A DNA stretch of 64,000 nt. Origin: Pseudomonas campi. Lineage in GTDB: Bacteria; Pseudomonadota; Gammaproteobacteria; Pseudomonadales; Pseudomonadaceae. This document shows, piece by piece, positions 49,681-64,000 of this stretch (its first letter is position 1; each line of letters begins with the position of its first letter). Where the stretch lies: positions 3,534,001-3,598,000 of the forward strand of contig NZ_CP053697.2 of the NCBI RefSeq assembly GCF_013200955.2, in the 5' to 3' direction. Below the pieces are notes generated by a model, which was not told the origin of the DNA, searched no databases, and saw nothing but the letters and a program-made list of their open reading frames with translations. The translations under genes were made by a program, and so were the position numbers.

Positions 49681-50139
49681 TCAGTCAAAACGGGGGATTA
49701 TGTTGGCCTTGTCGATCAGGTCGATCGGCAACAGGTATTCGTGGTCATCCACCAGCACCACCACGTCCTGCTCCTCCACACCGCGGAGAAGGCCCTGGAA
49801 ATTGCGCCGCCCATCAAACGGCGAACGCAACTTGATTTTCACTTGCTCACCAACGTGCTTGGCAAACTGTTCAAGACTGAACAACGGCCGATCCATACCC
49901 GGCGACGACACCTCGAGGGTGTACTCGCTGGCAATCGGATCCTCGACATCCAGCACACCGCCGATCTGCCGACTGACCTTTTCACAATCCTCAACCAGCA
50001 CACCATCTGCCTGATCGATATAGACCCGGAGCACGGAATGCCGACCCTGAGACAGGAACTCGACACCCCAGCACTCGTAGCCAAGCGACTCCACTACCGG
50101 GGCCAACAAGGCCTGCAACTGCTCTAGCTTGCTCGACAC
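49681..50139 (-). CDS. rimP: ribosome maturation factor RimP
   Basis: A 152-residue RimP for 30S assembly. [20 protein letters not shown] and [11 protein letters not shown] are family blocks. The GTG at 50137-50139 is preceded by GGAGGGG at ideal distance and gives [12 protein letters not shown]; an ATG six codons earlier (50157) has no such site. First protein gene of the rimP-nusA-infB-rbfA-truB-rpsO-pnp cluster, following the tRNA-fMet gene and its terminator. Confidence 0.95.
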   Translation of the reverse strand: MSSKLEQLQALLAPVVESLGYECWGVEFLSQGRHSVLRVYIDQADGVLVEDCEKVSRQIGGVLDVEDPIASEYTLEVSSPGMDRPLFSLEQFAKHVGEQVKIKLRSPFDGRRNFQGLLRGVEEQDVVVLVDDHEYLLPIDLIDKANIIPRFD

Positions 50140-50233
50140 CTGAACCCCTCCGTGCATGTCGTACAAATAAAAAATGGGCGAAACGCCCATCATCGAGCCA
50201 CTCAGAAAACTGGCGGCGGACTGTCCAGCTAGC

Positions 50234-50256
50234 AAAAAGCCCCTGAAAAGGGGCTT
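50234..50256 (-). terminator. terminator after tRNA-fMet
   Basis: GCCCC (50239-50243) / GGGGC (50250-50254) followed on the minus strand by five T. It separates the tRNA from rimP. Confidence 0.8.
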
Positions 50257-50265
50257 CTATACCAC

Positions 50266-50342
<77 letters not shown>

Positions 50343-50404
50343 TCAAAGCTGGGGCGAAAGTATACGGCTGACACCCCTTCCGGGTCAACCGAACCACCAG
50401 AAAC

Positions 50405-50433
50405 AACAGAGCCCGCACAAAGCGGGCCCTGTT
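50405..50433 (-). terminator. terminator after tRNA-Leu
   Basis: AACAG-GCCCGC (50405-50416) pairs with GCGGGC-CTGTT (50422-50433). It follows tRNA-Leu on the minus strand. Confidence 0.75.
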
Positions 50434-50437
50434 GATT

Positions 50438-50523
50438 TGGTACCGAGGAGGGGACTCGAACCCCTACAGCCTATGGCCACTACCACCTCAAGGTAGCGTG
50501 TCTACCAATTCCACCACCTCGGC
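50438..50523 (-). tRNA. tRNA-Leu (GAG)
   Basis: An 86-nt class II tRNA on the minus strand with long variable arm and encoded CCA. Acceptor GCCGAGG pairs with CCTCGGT. Anticodon stem CTACC/GGTAG encloses TTGAGGT, so the anticodon is GAG. Confidence 0.96.
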
Positions 50524-50534
50524 AAAAACGGGTG

Positions 50535-50918
50535 TTACTTCTGCTCCGGAGAGCTCGGCACATCAGCTGCCTCAACAGCTGGAGCCTGCTCTTCGAGCAC
50601 CGGCACATCTTCGACAGCCGGCTTTTCCTGTTGCACTTCAAGCACCGCCGGATCCGGCAGGCCTGCTTGCGTCAGCATATCAGACTTTTCTTTAGCAAAG
50701 AACGCTAAACCCAAGCTGGTAATGAAAAAAATCGCAGCGAGTATACCGGTAAAGCGACTCAGAAAGGTAGCCGAACCCTGACTACCGAATACGGTAGCCG
50801 AAGCACCAGCACCAAACGAAGCACCTGCATCGGCACCCTTACCCTGCTGCAGCAACACCAGTGCAACCACACCAATGGCAACCAGCAGATGGACAACAAT
50901 TACGACTGTTTCCAGCAT
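50535..50918 (-). CDS. secG: preprotein translocase subunit SecG
   Basis: A 127-residue SecG with two membrane helices (about residues 3-23 and 54-74) joined by a G/A-rich loop containing [18 protein letters not shown], the family signature. The C-terminal tail (about 80-127) is acidic and Pro/Val-rich, longer than in E. coli. It assists SecYE in protein export. It follows tpiA by 3 nt and precedes tRNA-Leu. Confidence 0.96.
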   Translation of the reverse strand: MLETVVIVVHLLVAIGVVALVLLQQGKGADAGASFGAGASATVFGSQGSATFLSRFTGILAAIFFITSLGLAFFAKEKSDMLTQAGLPDPAVLEVQQEKPAVEDVPVLEEQAPAVEAADVPSSPEQK

Positions 50919-50921
50919 TTT

Positions 50922-51677
50922 TCAGTTTCCTGCAGCGCGACAGATCGCACCAAACTCATCTGCATTCAGAGAGGCCCCACCAATGAGCCCCCCATCGATA
51001 TCCGGCATGCCGAACAGTTCGGCAGCATTCGCAGCTTTCACGCTGCCACCGTACAAAATCCTAACTTCGCGCGCCACTTCGGCATTCTCCGCCGCCAGCT
51101 GCGCACGTATGGCTGCATGGACATCCTGCGCCTGCTGTGGCGATGCGGTCAGCCCAGTACCAATGGCCCAGACCGGCTCATACGCAACCACAGCGCGAGC
51201 GAAAGCCCCCACGCCCAACTCTTCAATCACGCTACCGAGCTGACCAGCAACCACCTCAAGGGTCTTGCCAGCCTGACGCTGCTCCAGCGTTTCACCCACA
51301 CACAGCACAGGCACCAAACCACAGGACTGCGCTGCAGCAAATTTGCGACTGAGGATATCGTCGCGCTCACCGAGAATCTGGCGACGCTCGGAATGCCCAA
51401 CCAGCACCAACGAACAACCCGCATCTGCCAACTGGCTTGGCGCTACCTCTCCCGTCAAAGCACCCTGCATCGGCTCTACAGCACAATTTTGAGCACCAAC
51501 GGCGATCGACTTGCCTTCCAGACCTGCAATCACCTGATTGATGTAAAGGCAGGGCGGAAAAACCGCAACCTCCACACCACTCGGCAATGCAAGCTGACGA
51601 AGGCCCTTGATCAGCTCTGCGACGCTGGCGCGGGTACCGTGCATTTTCCAGTTACCAGCTACCAGGGGGCGACGCAT
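50922..51677 (-). CDS. tpiA: triosephosphate isomerase
   Basis: A 251-residue TIM barrel. The catalytic residues are visible: N/K in GNWKMHG at the start, H in [10 protein letters not shown] near 96, and E in [12 protein letters not shown] near 168, with the phosphate loop [10 protein letters not shown] near 210. It interconverts dihydroxyacetone phosphate and glyceraldehyde-3-P. Part of the glmM-tpiA-secG run, with secG 3 nt downstream. Confidence 0.98.
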   Translation of the reverse strand: MRRPLVAGNWKMHGTRASVAELIKGLRQLALPSGVEVAVFPPCLYINQVIAGLEGKSIAVGAQNCAVEPMQGALTGEVAPSQLADAGCSLVLVGHSERRQILGERDDILSRKFAAAQSCGLVPVLCVGETLEQRQAGKTLEVVAGQLGSVIEELGVGAFARAVVAYEPVWAIGTGLTASPQQAQDVHAAIRAQLAAENAEVAREVRILYGGSVKAANAAELFGMPDIDGGLIGGASLNADEFGAICRAAGN

Positions 51678-51741
51678 GCCAGACCTCGTCGATCAAAGTG
51701 GGCGCAGATGTTACCCAAGAGCACCCACACTGGCAAGCCAA

Positions 51742-53079
51742 TCAGGCACAGACTTCAGTGACTACTTTCGCCAACTCTTCGGCATAACCGCGCACCTGCG
51801 CCTCATCCTCACCCTCGACCATCACCCGCACCAACGGCTCGGTACCGGACTTGCGCAGCAAGACCCGCCCACGCCCCGCCATGCGCTCGGTCACCCGCGC
51901 ACAGGCATCCTTGACCGCCGGATGCTCGATTGGGTCGACACCGCCGGCAAACCGCACGTTGATCAGCACCTGCGGGCACTTATGCAAAGCCTGACGCGCT
52001 TCAGCCAGGGTCTGACCATTACGCTTGAGCGCCATCAGTACCTGCAGAGCAGCAATGATCGCATCACCGGTGGTGGTGTGCTGGAAACACACCAGGTGCC
52101 CCGAGTTTTCTCCGCCCAGCTGCCAGTCACGCTCCTGCAGCTCGGCCATCACATAGCGGTCACCCACCTTGGCTCGCGAGAAGGGAATACCCTGCTCGGC
52201 CAACGCCAGCTCCAGCCCCAGGTTGCTCATCAGCGTCCCCACCACGCCGCCACCGAGCTTGCCGCGCTCCTGCAAATCACGCGCGATGATGAACAGCAAC
52301 TCATCGCCATCCACCACGGTACCGGCGTGATCGACCATCAATACGCGATCACCATCACCATCGAAGGCAATTCCCAGATCAGCCTGCTGCGCCAGCACTT
52401 CCGCCTGCAACCCAGCAACATGGGTCGAACCACAATCATCATTGATGTTGAGGCCGTTAGGCTGCACCGCCAGGGTCGAGACCTGCGCACCCAACTCACG
52501 GAAAACACTGGGCGCAACTTTATAGGTGGCGCCATGGGCACAATCGATCACCAGCTTGAGCCCGGCAAAACTGGTACTGGTGGGCACACTGCTCTTGCAG
52601 AATTCGATATAGCGCCCAGCCGCATCATTAATGCGGGAAACCTTGCCGAGCTGCGCCGACTCGACCACGGTCATCGGCTGATCAAGTAGCTCCTCGATCA
52701 TCAACTCGACTTCATCCGGCAGCTTGGTGCCCTTGCCGGAAAAGAACTTGATGCCATTGTCATAATGCGGATTGTGCGACGCACTGATGACGATCCCGGC
52801 CTCGGCCTGGAAGGTGCGAGTCAGGTAAGCAATGGCCGGAGTGGGCATGGGCCCAAGCAGCATGACATCAGCTCCTGACGCCACAAGCCCGGCCTCAAGG
52901 GCCGACTCGAACATATAGCCAGAAATGCGCGTGTCTTTGCCGATCAGAATGCGGCACTTGCCCTGCTTGCGAAACGCCATACCGGCCGCCCAACCAAGCT
53001 TGAGCATGAACTCCGGGGTAATGGGAAATTGCCCAACATACCCACGAATACCGTCGGTCCCGAAATACTTTCTACTCAT
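51742..53079 (-). CDS. glmM: phosphoglucosamine mutase
   Basis: A 445-residue alpha-D-phosphohexomutase. The phosphoserine is S101 in [12 protein letters not shown]; the metal loop is [12 protein letters not shown], the sugar loop GGENSGH, and the phosphate loop [15 protein letters not shown]. It makes glucosamine-1-P for peptidoglycan and LPS. The ATG at 53077-53079 ([13 protein letters not shown]) is the family start. It is 16 nt downstream of folP, a conserved ftsH-folP-glmM order. Confidence 0.98.
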   Translation of the reverse strand: MSRKYFGTDGIRGYVGQFPITPEFMLKLGWAAGMAFRKQGKCRILIGKDTRISGYMFESALEAGLVASGADVMLLGPMPTPAIAYLTRTFQAEAGIVISASHNPHYDNGIKFFSGKGTKLPDEVELMIEELLDQPMTVVESAQLGKVSRINDAAGRYIEFCKSSVPTSTSFAGLKLVIDCAHGATYKVAPSVFRELGAQVSTLAVQPNGLNINDDCGSTHVAGLQAEVLAQQADLGIAFDGDGDRVLMVDHAGTVVDGDELLFIIARDLQERGKLGGGVVGTLMSNLGLELALAEQGIPFSRAKVGDRYVMAELQERDWQLGGENSGHLVCFQHTTTGDAIIAALQVLMALKRNGQTLAEARQALHKCPQVLINVRFAGGVDPIEHPAVKDACARVTERMAGRGRVLLRKSGTEPLVRVMVEGEDEAQVRGYAEELAKVVTEVCA

Positions 53080-53095
53080 GCGAACTCCATTGTTC

Positions 53096-53947
53096 TTATT
53101 GCGCCGACTGCACAGCATCAATCATGCGTACGACATCAATCGTTTCAGCCACATCATGCACTCGCAGGATACTGACGCCCTGACTGGCAGCCAACGCCGC
53201 CAGCGCCAGACCACCATACAGCCGGTCGCCAACCTCGCGCCCCAAGGCCTGACCGATCATGCTCTTGCGCGACACACCCACCAGCAAAGGCCGACCGAGT
53301 GCATAAAGCTCCTGCATATGACGGAATAAGCTGAGATTGTGCGCCAGGGTCTTGGCAAAACCAAAACCGGGATCCAGCACAATCCGCTCGAGTGCGATGC
53401 CCGCCTCAGTGCATGCCGCCATTCGCTGCGCCAGGAATTCGCGCACTTCAGCCACCACATTCTGGTACTGCGGATCCTGCTGCATCACCCCAGGCTCGCC
53501 TTGCATGTGCATGAGACAAACCGGCAAACCCGTATCCGCCGCCGCCTGCAAGGCACCCTCGCGACGCAGCGCGCGCACATCATTGATCAGCCCTGCGCCC
53601 AACCGCGCACCCTCACGCATGACCGCAGGGGTTGAGGTATCCAGGGAAATAATCACGTCCAGATTGGCGGCGACAGCCTCGACCACCGGAGCCACGCGCT
53701 CCATCTCCTCGAGTGGCGAGACAGGCCGCGCACCCGGCCGAGTCGACTCCCCACCCACATCAATCAAGGTAGCGCCGGCAGCCAGCATTTCCTCCGCATG
53801 GCGCAGTGCCGCATCGCGCGCCGCAAAGCGACCGCCATCGGAGAAGGAGTCAGGGGTCACATTGAGGATGCCCATCACTTGCGGACGGCTTAAATCAAGA
53901 AACCGGCTGCCACAGGGCAGCCGGTCAAAGGTTGGCACAACAGACAT
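53096..53947 (-). CDS. folP: dihydropteroate synthase
   Basis: A 283-residue TIM-barrel enzyme joining p-aminobenzoate and the pterin diphosphate made by FolK. Family signatures are [15 protein letters not shown] near residue 25 and [16 protein letters not shown] near 60, followed by [17 protein letters not shown] and [10 protein letters not shown]. It is the sulfonamide target. It lies 8 nt downstream of ftsH and 16 nt before glmM, so the three are probably one transcript. Confidence 0.97.
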   Translation of the reverse strand: MSVVPTFDRLPCGSRFLDLSRPQVMGILNVTPDSFSDGGRFAARDAALRHAEEMLAAGATLIDVGGESTRPGARPVSPLEEMERVAPVVEAVAANLDVIISLDTSTPAVMREGARLGAGLINDVRALRREGALQAAADTGLPVCLMHMQGEPGVMQQDPQYQNVVAEVREFLAQRMAACTEAGIALERIVLDPGFGFAKTLAHNLSLFRHMQELYALGRPLLVGVSRKSMIGQALGREVGDRLYGGLALAALAASQGVSILRVHDVAETIDVVRMIDAVQSAQ

Positions 53948-53955
53948 TGGTAACC

Positions 53956-55881
53956 TTAGTGCTCGGCGGCAGGGCCACCAATGGGCTTTTCCGCGGACTC
54001 CGCAACTTCAACGGGCGCGGTAGGCGTGCCGTTATTGTCGCCACCACCTTGCCATCCTTTCGGCTCGCGCGGGGCGCGGCCGTTCATGATGTCATCGATC
54101 TGATCGGCATCGATGGTTTCGTACTTCATCAGCGCCTCAGCCATCGCATCAAGCTTGTCGCGATTGTCCTGCAACAGGCGCTTGGCGGTGGCATAGCACT
54201 GATCGATGATGCTGCGCACCTCTTGATCAATCAGCTTGGCGGTATCAGCAGAGACATTGCTGTGCTGACTACCCATGCTACGACCGAGGAACACTTCACC
54301 CTCTTCTTCGGCATACATCAGCGGGCCGAGCTTTTCCGACAAGCCCCACTTGGTGACCATATTCTTGGCCAACTGGGTGGCGCGCATAATGTCGTTGGAG
54401 GCGCCAGTAGTGACACCATCGAAGCCCAGCGTCATCTCCTCGGCAATACGACCGCCGAATAGCGAGCAGATCTGACTGGTCAGGGCGCGCTTGCTCAGGC
54501 TGTAACGATCTTCCTCCGGGAGGAACATGGTCACACCCAGGGCGCGCCCGCGCGGAATGATCGACACCTTGTAGACCGGATCATGCTCAGGCACCAGACG
54601 CCCGACAATGGCGTGACCTGCCTCGTGGAACGCAGTATTGAGCTTCTCCTTGTCCGACATGACCATAGTCTTGCGCTCGGCACCCATCATGATCTTGTCT
54701 TTGGCCAGCTCGAACTCCTTCATCTCGACCACACGCTTACCGGCACGAGCCGCAAACAACGACGCCTCGTTGACCAGATTGGCCAGATCGGCACCGGAGA
54801 AGCCTGGCGTGCCGCGCGCTATGACCGCCGGTACAACGTCCTCGCCCATCGGCACTTTGCGCATGTGCACTTTGAGGATCTGCTCGCGACCGCGAATGTC
54901 CGGCAAGCCCACCACCACCTGGCGATCGAAGCGGCCCGGGCGCAGCAGCGCCGGATCCAGCACATCGGGGCGGTTAGTCGCAGCGATGACGATGATGCCA
55001 TCGTTCATTTCGAAACCATCCATCTCCACCAGCAGCTGGTTGAGCGTCTGCTCGCGTTCGTCGTGACCGCCACCCATGCCAGCCCCACGATGACGGCCAA
55101 CGGCGTCGATTTCATCGATAAAGATGATGCAGGGCGCGTGCTTCTTGGCCTGTTCGAACATGTCGCGCACACGGGATGCGCCGACACCGACAAACATCTC
55201 GACGAAGTCTGAACCGGAAATGGTGAAGAACGGCACCTTGGCCTCACCAGCAACCGCCTTGGCCAGCAAGGTCTTACCGGTACCCGGCGAACCAACCATC
55301 AGCACGCCACGCGGGATACGGCCACCCAGGCGCTGGAACTTGCCCGGGTCGCGCAGGAACTCAACCAGCTCACCGACTTCTTCCTTGGCCTCGTCGCAAC
55401 CGGCGACGTCAGCGAAGGTGGTTTTGACCTGATCTTCCGAGAGCAGACGCGCCTTGGACTTGCCGAAGCTCATCGGCCCGCCCTTGCCACCGCCACCGCC
55501 CTGCATCTGGCGCATGAAGAACATGAACACGGCGATGATCACCAGGATCGGGAAACTGGCCACCAGCAACTGGGTCCAGATGCTCTGGCGCTCCGGCTGC
55601 TTGCCGACGATCTCGACGTTGTTGTCGATCAGATCCTTGATCAACCCACGGTCTTCGATAGCCGGACGCACGGTCTCGAAGGTGGTGCCATCAGCGTTCT
55701 TGCCGCTGATAATGTAGCCATCCACCGTGACCTGCTTGACCCGGCCTTCCTGCACCTGCTGGATGAACTCGGAATAGTTCAGCTTGCCGGACTCACTGGG
55801 CGTGGAGAAGTTGTTCATCACCGTGACCAGAACGGCCGCGATGATCAGCCACAGGATCAGGTTCTTTGCCATGTCGTTCAA
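53956..55881 (-). CDS. ftsH: ATP-dependent zinc metalloprotease FtsH
   Basis: A 641-residue membrane AAA+ protease. Two membrane helices flank a periplasmic domain (about 30-100); the AAA module has Walker [13 protein letters not shown], Walker [13 protein letters not shown] and SRH; the zinc site is HEAGH near residue 420. The C-terminal tail is Gly/Asn/Pro-rich. I prefer the TTG at 55879-55881 because GAGGG lies seven bases upstream; ATG 55872, three codons in (MAKNLILW), has no ribosome-binding site at normal distance. It quality-controls membrane proteins and LpxC. Upstream is the rlmE remnant. Confidence 0.95.
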   Translation of the reverse strand: MNDMAKNLILWLIIAAVLVTVMNNFSTPSESGKLNYSEFIQQVQEGRVKQVTVDGYIISGKNADGTTFETVRPAIEDRGLIKDLIDNNVEIVGKQPERQSIWTQLLVASFPILVIIAVFMFFMRQMQGGGGGKGGPMSFGKSKARLLSEDQVKTTFADVAGCDEAKEEVGELVEFLRDPGKFQRLGGRIPRGVLMVGSPGTGKTLLAKAVAGEAKVPFFTISGSDFVEMFVGVGASRVRDMFEQAKKHAPCIIFIDEIDAVGRHRGAGMGGGHDEREQTLNQLLVEMDGFEMNDGIIVIAATNRPDVLDPALLRPGRFDRQVVVGLPDIRGREQILKVHMRKVPMGEDVVPAVIARGTPGFSGADLANLVNEASLFAARAGKRVVEMKEFELAKDKIMMGAERKTMVMSDKEKLNTAFHEAGHAIVGRLVPEHDPVYKVSIIPRGRALGVTMFLPEEDRYSLSKRALTSQICSLFGGRIAEEMTLGFDGVTTGASNDIMRATQLAKNMVTKWGLSEKLGPLMYAEEEGEVFLGRSMGSQHSNVSADTAKLIDQEVRSIIDQCYATAKRLLQDNRDKLDAMAEALMKYETIDADQIDDIMNGRAPREPKGWQGGGDNNGTPTAPVEVAESAEKPIGGPAAEH

Positions 55882-56050
55882 TTAGCTACCCTCTGAAGCG
55901 AGCCCCGTCCTGAAACGCGCTTCGCAAAACGGCTTGAGATATACCCGTCTAACTTACTACACAACCCTGCCCCTGGCAGGTGCCGTCTGTAACCCTTTAT
56001 GAGCACTGTGGCGCGGCTCACCCGCGCTCCATCCGCAGTTACCGCCCAGT

Positions 56051-56530
56051 CTAGACCCCGCGACAACCCCACACGAGCAGGTATTACTCGCGGGAACGAG
56101 TCGCACACCGACAGGGGCTTGCGCACCTGCATCTTGTCAAACTGCTCGCACACCCACCTGGGGTACACGCAGAAACCTTACGCCTGAAAGCACTTGAGCA
56201 GGACACCGGCGTCGGGGCGCAGCGCCTGAACATCCGGTGTCACTTAACTCATATTGGGGCCATATCGAAAATCACAAGGTCTACCGAATGGCCGCTGACA
56301 ACCTCGACCATCCGGCGAACAACTCCTTTCGGTGAAGCCCCGCGGAACAAAGGCGACACCGGGACGCCAACCCTCTTCAGGATCCCCGAGACGATCCAGC
56401 TCCCGCTGCCGCCCAGCACCGAAGCGACAATCGTCTTCTTGCGTCATTTTGACGACCGGCTCAGCCAAGCGCTCTTTCCAGCCACCGTCAACGACGTCTT
56501 GAAGGAGACCACCGGGCATCCCATAAGCCA
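56051..56530 (-). pseudogene. rlmE: decayed rlmE (ftsJ), 23S rRNA 2'-O-methyltransferase
   Basis: Minus-strand frames here contain pieces of RlmE in the right order but in different frames: VVD..GGW near 56495-56478 (SAM site, LGAAP lost), KTIVAS near 56437-56421, VVRRMVEVV then VDLVIFDMAP near 56289-56255, NMS followed by a stop, LLKCFQA-stop-GF near 56201-56172, EQFDKMQVRKP near 56148-56116, and RSRE-stop-YLL before a TAG at 56051. The first 50-60 codons cannot be found and about 48 nt are missing in the middle. Intact RlmE is about 207 residues. The position, upstream of ftsH and divergent from yhbY, is the normal ftsJ locus. The flanking 55882-56050 holds nothing else I recognise apart from the presumed ftsH promoter. 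Confidence 0.88.
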
Positions 56531-56735
56531 CAGATAGTGATTAGCTGGGCGCACTCCAGCACGCTCGGGTAAACTACGCCGTTTTTACAATTCAGAAGCA
56601 GCCTGGAACCTCGGAACGCGAGGCCAGACTTGGCAAAACAGGCTGGAAAACTGCGCCCTGCGCACCTTCCAGCTTTCGCCCAAGCAGCGCAAACGCATTC
56701 CGTTTCCGGCAGTTTCCCCGTCGCAGGATCAGATT

Positions 56736-57047
56736 ATGGCGCTTACCAACGAGCAGAAGAAACACTTCAAGTCTATCGGCCACCACTTGAAACCGGTATT
56801 GATTGTCGCCGAGAACGGCCTGACCGAAGGCGTACAGGCCGAACTGGAGCGCGCACTGAGTGATCACGAATTGATCAAGGTGCAGTTCCGCATCACCGAG
56901 CGTGACGATCGCCGCGCCCTGATCGAGGAACTGAGCAAGGTCGGCCGCTGTGAAGTGGTGCAGATCATCGGCAAGATGGCCCTGGTCTACCGCAAGAACC
57001 CCAAGGCCAACAAGAACCTGTCCAACATCCACCGCTATCAGGCCTGA
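56736..57047 (+). CDS. yhbY: CRM-domain ribosome assembly protein YhbY
   Basis: A 103-residue single CRM/YhbY RNA-binding protein with the motif KPVLIVAENGLTEGV near residue 19 and the GRCEVVQIIGKMALVYRKN block near 71. YhbY associates with pre-50S particles. It is transcribed divergently from the rlmE remnant; TAAACTACG near 56570-56578 may form part of its promoter. The 200 bp upstream contain no other feature I can name. Confidence 0.93.
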   Translation: MALTNEQKKHFKSIGHHLKPVLIVAENGLTEGVQAELERALSDHELIKVQFRITERDDRRALIEELSKVGRCEVVQIIGKMALVYRKNPKANKNLSNIHRYQA

Positions 57048-57056
57048 TAGCGGCAG

Positions 57057-57512
57057 TCAGCGCCCCGCCCGCTGCCCCGGCAGCGGCTGCAACACCAACA
57101 GCACTCCGCACAACGCCAGCACCAGGTAGTTGAACAGCAGCCAGCGCGCTGCATCCGGCTGCCACTCGCGCACCGCAAAGTACGCCAGCGCCATCCCCAG
57201 CACCGCCAACAGCAACTGCCCGCGCATATCACGCCAGAGGCTGCGCACGCCTTCGGCCTGCATCAGCACTGCCGCCTGCAATAACGCACAGAATGCAGCG
57301 AAACCGATCAACAAGGGATTGAGGGTCGCGCCGATCGTCTCGATCAGCAGCGGCGCCAGACCGATCTTCTCCAGCGCCGGCAGCATGACGAAGTGCAACA
57401 GCCACAGGCCGCCGACCCAGAATGTCTGGGCCAGCTGCCAACTGATCGCCCCCGCACGCGGCGGCTGACGCTTAAATATGGCGGACTTCGACAATCTCGT
57501 ACTCGACCACAC
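57057..57512 (-). CDS. DUF4149 membrane protein
   Basis: A membrane protein of up to 151 residues with four predicted helices ([52 protein letters not shown] and [17 protein letters not shown]), matching the DUF4149 family. No ATG lies near the family-like start; the frame opens at GTG 57512 or TTG 57494, inside the 3' end of greA, and no strong ribosome-binding site is evident, so coupling to greA is probable. Function unknown. It is the last gene of the carAB-greA run. Confidence 0.75.
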   Translation of the reverse strand: MWSSTRLSKSAIFKRQPPRAGAISWQLAQTFWVGGLWLLHFVMLPALEKIGLAPLLIETIGATLNPLLIGFAAFCALLQAAVLMQAEGVRSLWRDMRGQLLLAVLGMALAYFAVREWQPDAARWLLFNYLVLALCGVLLVLQPLPGQRAGR

Positions 57513-57944
57513 CGCTCGGCGTCTTCACCGTGACCACATCACCCTCTTCCTTGCCAATCAAGGCACGGGCGATGGGCGAACCGACAGAGATCTTGCTCAG
57601 CTTGATGTCAGCCTCATCCTCGCCAACGATCTGGTAAGTGACGCTCTCGTCGGTCTCGCAGTTGGCGATCTCGACGGTGGTGCCAAAGATCACCTTGCCG
57701 GTGTGGGCGATGGTAGTGACATCAATGATCACCGCATTCTGCAGACGACCTTCGATATCACGAATACGCGCCTCGACCATGCCTTGCTGCTCGCGCGCGG
57801 CGTGGTATTCGGCGTTTTCCTTGAGGTCACCGAGCTCACGCGCGGTGCCGATATCCTGACTGAGCTTGGGGCGCACCACCTTGGTCAGATGAGCGTGCTC
57901 TTCCTCCAGGGCGCGAGCGCCCTGGACGGTCATGGGGTATTTGG

Positions 57945-57948
<4 letters not shown>
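57472..57948 (-). CDS. greA: transcript cleavage factor GreA
   Basis: A 158-residue GreA. An N-terminal coiled coil (about residues 8-75, with the acidic tip [16 protein letters not shown]) inserts into the RNA polymerase secondary channel and stimulates cleavage of backtracked RNA; the C-terminal FKBP-like domain contains [12 protein letters not shown] and [14 protein letters not shown]. Its start overlaps the carB stop by 4 nt (ATGA), so it is translated from the carAB message. DksA, which uses the same channel, is encoded at 16.4 kb. Confidence 0.97.
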
Positions 57949-61166
<3,218 letters not shown>

Positions 61167-61201
61167 GTTTCTTACTCGAATCCTTGGGTCAGTCGGCTGG
61201 C

Positions 61202-62338
61202 TTAACGGCGCTTGGCCATGGCTTCGATGAAGCGGTCGAACAGCGGGGCCACATCGTGCGGGCCGGGGCTCGCCTCGGGGTGCCCCTGGAAGCTGAACGC
61301 GTCCTTGTCGGTGCGCTCGATACCCTGCAGGGTGCCGTCGAACAGCGACTTGTGGGTGGCGCGCAGGTTGGCCGGCAGGCTCGGCTCGTCCACGGCAAAG
61401 CCGTGGTTCTGGCTGGTGATCATCACCACGCCACTGTCGAGGTCCTGCACCGGGTGGTTGGCGCCGTGGTGGCCGGTGCCCATCTTCACGGTCTTGGCGC
61501 CGGAGGCCAGGGCCAGCAGCTGGTGGCCGAGGCAGATGCCGAACAGCGGAATCTCGGTGTTGAGCACTTCCTTGATCGCCTGGATGGCGTAATCGCACGG
61601 CTCGGGGTCGCCAGGGCCGTTGGAGAGGAACACGCCGTCCGGGTTCAGCGCCAGCACGTCGCCGGCCGGGGTCTGTGCCGGCACCACGGTCAGGCGGCAA
61701 CCGCGCTCGACCAGCATGCGCAGGATGTTGACCTTGACCCCGTAGTCATAGGCGACCACATGGTAGGGCAACTCGCTGGCGGCGATTTCCGGATGGCTGT
61801 CGGTTTTCAGCTCCCACACACTGGAGCGCCACTCGTAGCGCTCGGTGCAGCTGACCACTTTGGCCAGATCCATGCCTTTCAGGCCGGGGAAGCTGCGCGC
61901 CAGTTCCAGGGCCTTTTCCTCGGTGGCGTCTTCGCCAGCCAGGATGCAACCATTCTGCGAGCCTTTCTCACGCAGGATGCGGGTCAGGCGGCGGGTATCG
62001 ATGCCGGCAATGGCGACAGTACCGTTTTCCTTGAGGTACTCGTCCAGCGGCTGCTTGTTGCGCCAGTTGCTGGAGGTCAGCGGCAGATCGCGAATGATCA
62101 GACCGGCGGCCCACACGCGGTTGGACTCGGCATCTTCCGGCGTGGTGCCGGTGTTGCCGATGTGCGGGTAGGTCAGCGTGACGATTTGCTGGGCATAGGA
62201 AGGATCGGTAAGGATTTCCTGATAGCCGGTCATGGCGGTGTTGAACACCACTTCACCGATGGTATGGCCGTCGGCCCCGATTGCTTCACCGCGGAAAATG
62301 CTGCCGTCGGCAAGGGCGAGTATGGCTGGCTTAGTCAA
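61202..62338 (-). CDS. carA: carbamoyl-phosphate synthase small subunit
   Basis: A 378-residue glutamine amidotransferase subunit. The class I GATase domain has the nucleophile cysteine in [12 protein letters not shown] and the HxE pair in [11 protein letters not shown]. The start is TTG 62336-62338, with AGGGAGG five bases upstream, giving [15 protein letters not shown]; a frame from 62368 adds a non-family leader. It supplies ammonia to CarB. The leader between dapB and carA (62339-62523) includes a terminator and short inverted repeats. Confidence 0.96.
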   Translation of the reverse strand: MTKPAILALADGSIFRGEAIGADGHTIGEVVFNTAMTGYQEILTDPSYAQQIVTLTYPHIGNTGTTPEDAESNRVWAAGLIIRDLPLTSSNWRNKQPLDEYLKENGTVAIAGIDTRRLTRILREKGSQNGCILAGEDATEEKALELARSFPGLKGMDLAKVVSCTERYEWRSSVWELKTDSHPEIAASELPYHVVAYDYGVKVNILRMLVERGCRLTVVPAQTPAGDVLALNPDGVFLSNGPGDPEPCDYAIQAIKEVLNTEIPLFGICLGHQLLALASGAKTVKMGTGHHGANHPVQDLDSGVVMITSQNHGFAVDEPSLPANLRATHKSLFDGTLQGIERTDKDAFSFQGHPEASPGPHDVAPLFDRFIEAMAKRR

Positions 62339-62381
62339 GAAGACCTCCCTTAGATCTGAAACTTGCACAAACGCAGGTTGT

Positions 62382-62416
62382 AAAAAAGCGGGATGACGTA
62401 TTGACCGTCACCCCGC
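62382..62416 (-). terminator. terminator of dapB
   Basis: GCGGG-TGACG and CGTCA-CCCGC arms (62388-62416) with six T following on the minus strand. It separates dapB from carA. Confidence 0.85.
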
Positions 62417-62485
62417 TTCTTTATCTGATTCATTCTGCGTTACTTTTAGTGGACACACTAAAGCAGGAAGCTTACAGGAAAACGC

Positions 62486-62518
62486 CTTTTCGGTCCACCG
62501 CCAGGATGGACCGAAAAG
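62486..62518 (-). terminator. hairpin directly after dapB stop
   Basis: CTTTTCGGTCCA (62486-62497) / TGGACCGAAAAG (62507-62518) is a perfect 12-bp stem six bases after the dapB stop on the minus strand, with GCGTTTTCC following. Confidence 0.7.
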
Positions 62519-62523
62519 CTATC

Positions 62524-64000
<1,477 letters not shown>

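Noticed and set aside
55878..56168. 96-codon open frame upstream of ftsH as a new small gene
   Set aside because: Its sequence contains QFDKMQVRKP from the end of RlmE in frame, then runs into another frame; it is part of the pseudogene.

Overview
The window is a high-GC chromosomal segment of a Pseudomonas. This rests on proteins I recognise (CbrA/CbrB with the CrcZ RNA, AlgW, the Phu haem-uptake set, a fused CysNC) and on a gene order that, from memory, follows P. aeruginosa closely in several blocks. No phage, plasmid, CRISPR array or intact insertion sequence is visible. The species cannot be fixed from the sequence alone.

Layout. 1-6.3 kb: partial alpha/beta hydrolase, zapG, cysD-cysNC (sulfate activation), a Nif3-family gene and algW (periplasmic protease). 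6.3-13.7 kb: haem acquisition, phuW, phuSTUV and the divergent receptor phuR with a Fur-box-like site between phuS and phuR. 13.9-17.9 kb: small Rieske protein, sfsA, aminotransferase, dksA, gluQRS. 18.0-23.4 kb: carbon-catabolite control, cbrX, cbrA, cbrB, then a sigma-54 promoter and the Hfq/Crc-sequestering RNA CrcZ. 23.6-31.8 kb: pcnB-folK-panB-panC, panD, pgi, acs. 31.8-41.3 kb: less-characterised envelope and membrane genes (DUF2236, an RlmI-like methyltransferase, a DUF748 giant, three tandem DUF2845 genes, a rhomboid protease, a zinc-ribbon/TPR membrane protein). 41.4-50.5 kb: the translation operon tRNA-fMet, rimP, nusA, infB, rbfA, truB, rpsO, pnp, all on the minus strand, with tRNA-Leu upstream. 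50.5-56 kb: secG, tpiA, glmM, folP, ftsH. 56-64 kb: rlmE remnant, yhbY, a DUF4149 gene, greA, carB, carA, dapB and the 3' part of dnaJ.

Most of the window is ordinary core genome. Three things stand out. First, the cbrX-cbrA junction carries three tandem 74-bp repeats, each with its own ribosome-binding site and a 17-codon mini-ORF that recreates the C terminus of CbrX; the last overlaps the cbrA start. Second, rlmE (ftsJ), expected between ftsH and yhbY, is a decayed pseudogene with frameshifts, stops and deletions. Third, a family of structured intergenic elements (near 17.9, 27.8, 32.7 and 33.9-34.2 kb) has stems that change by compensatory substitution between copies while short motifs stay fixed. 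Several simpler palindromic repeat families also sit directly at stop codons.
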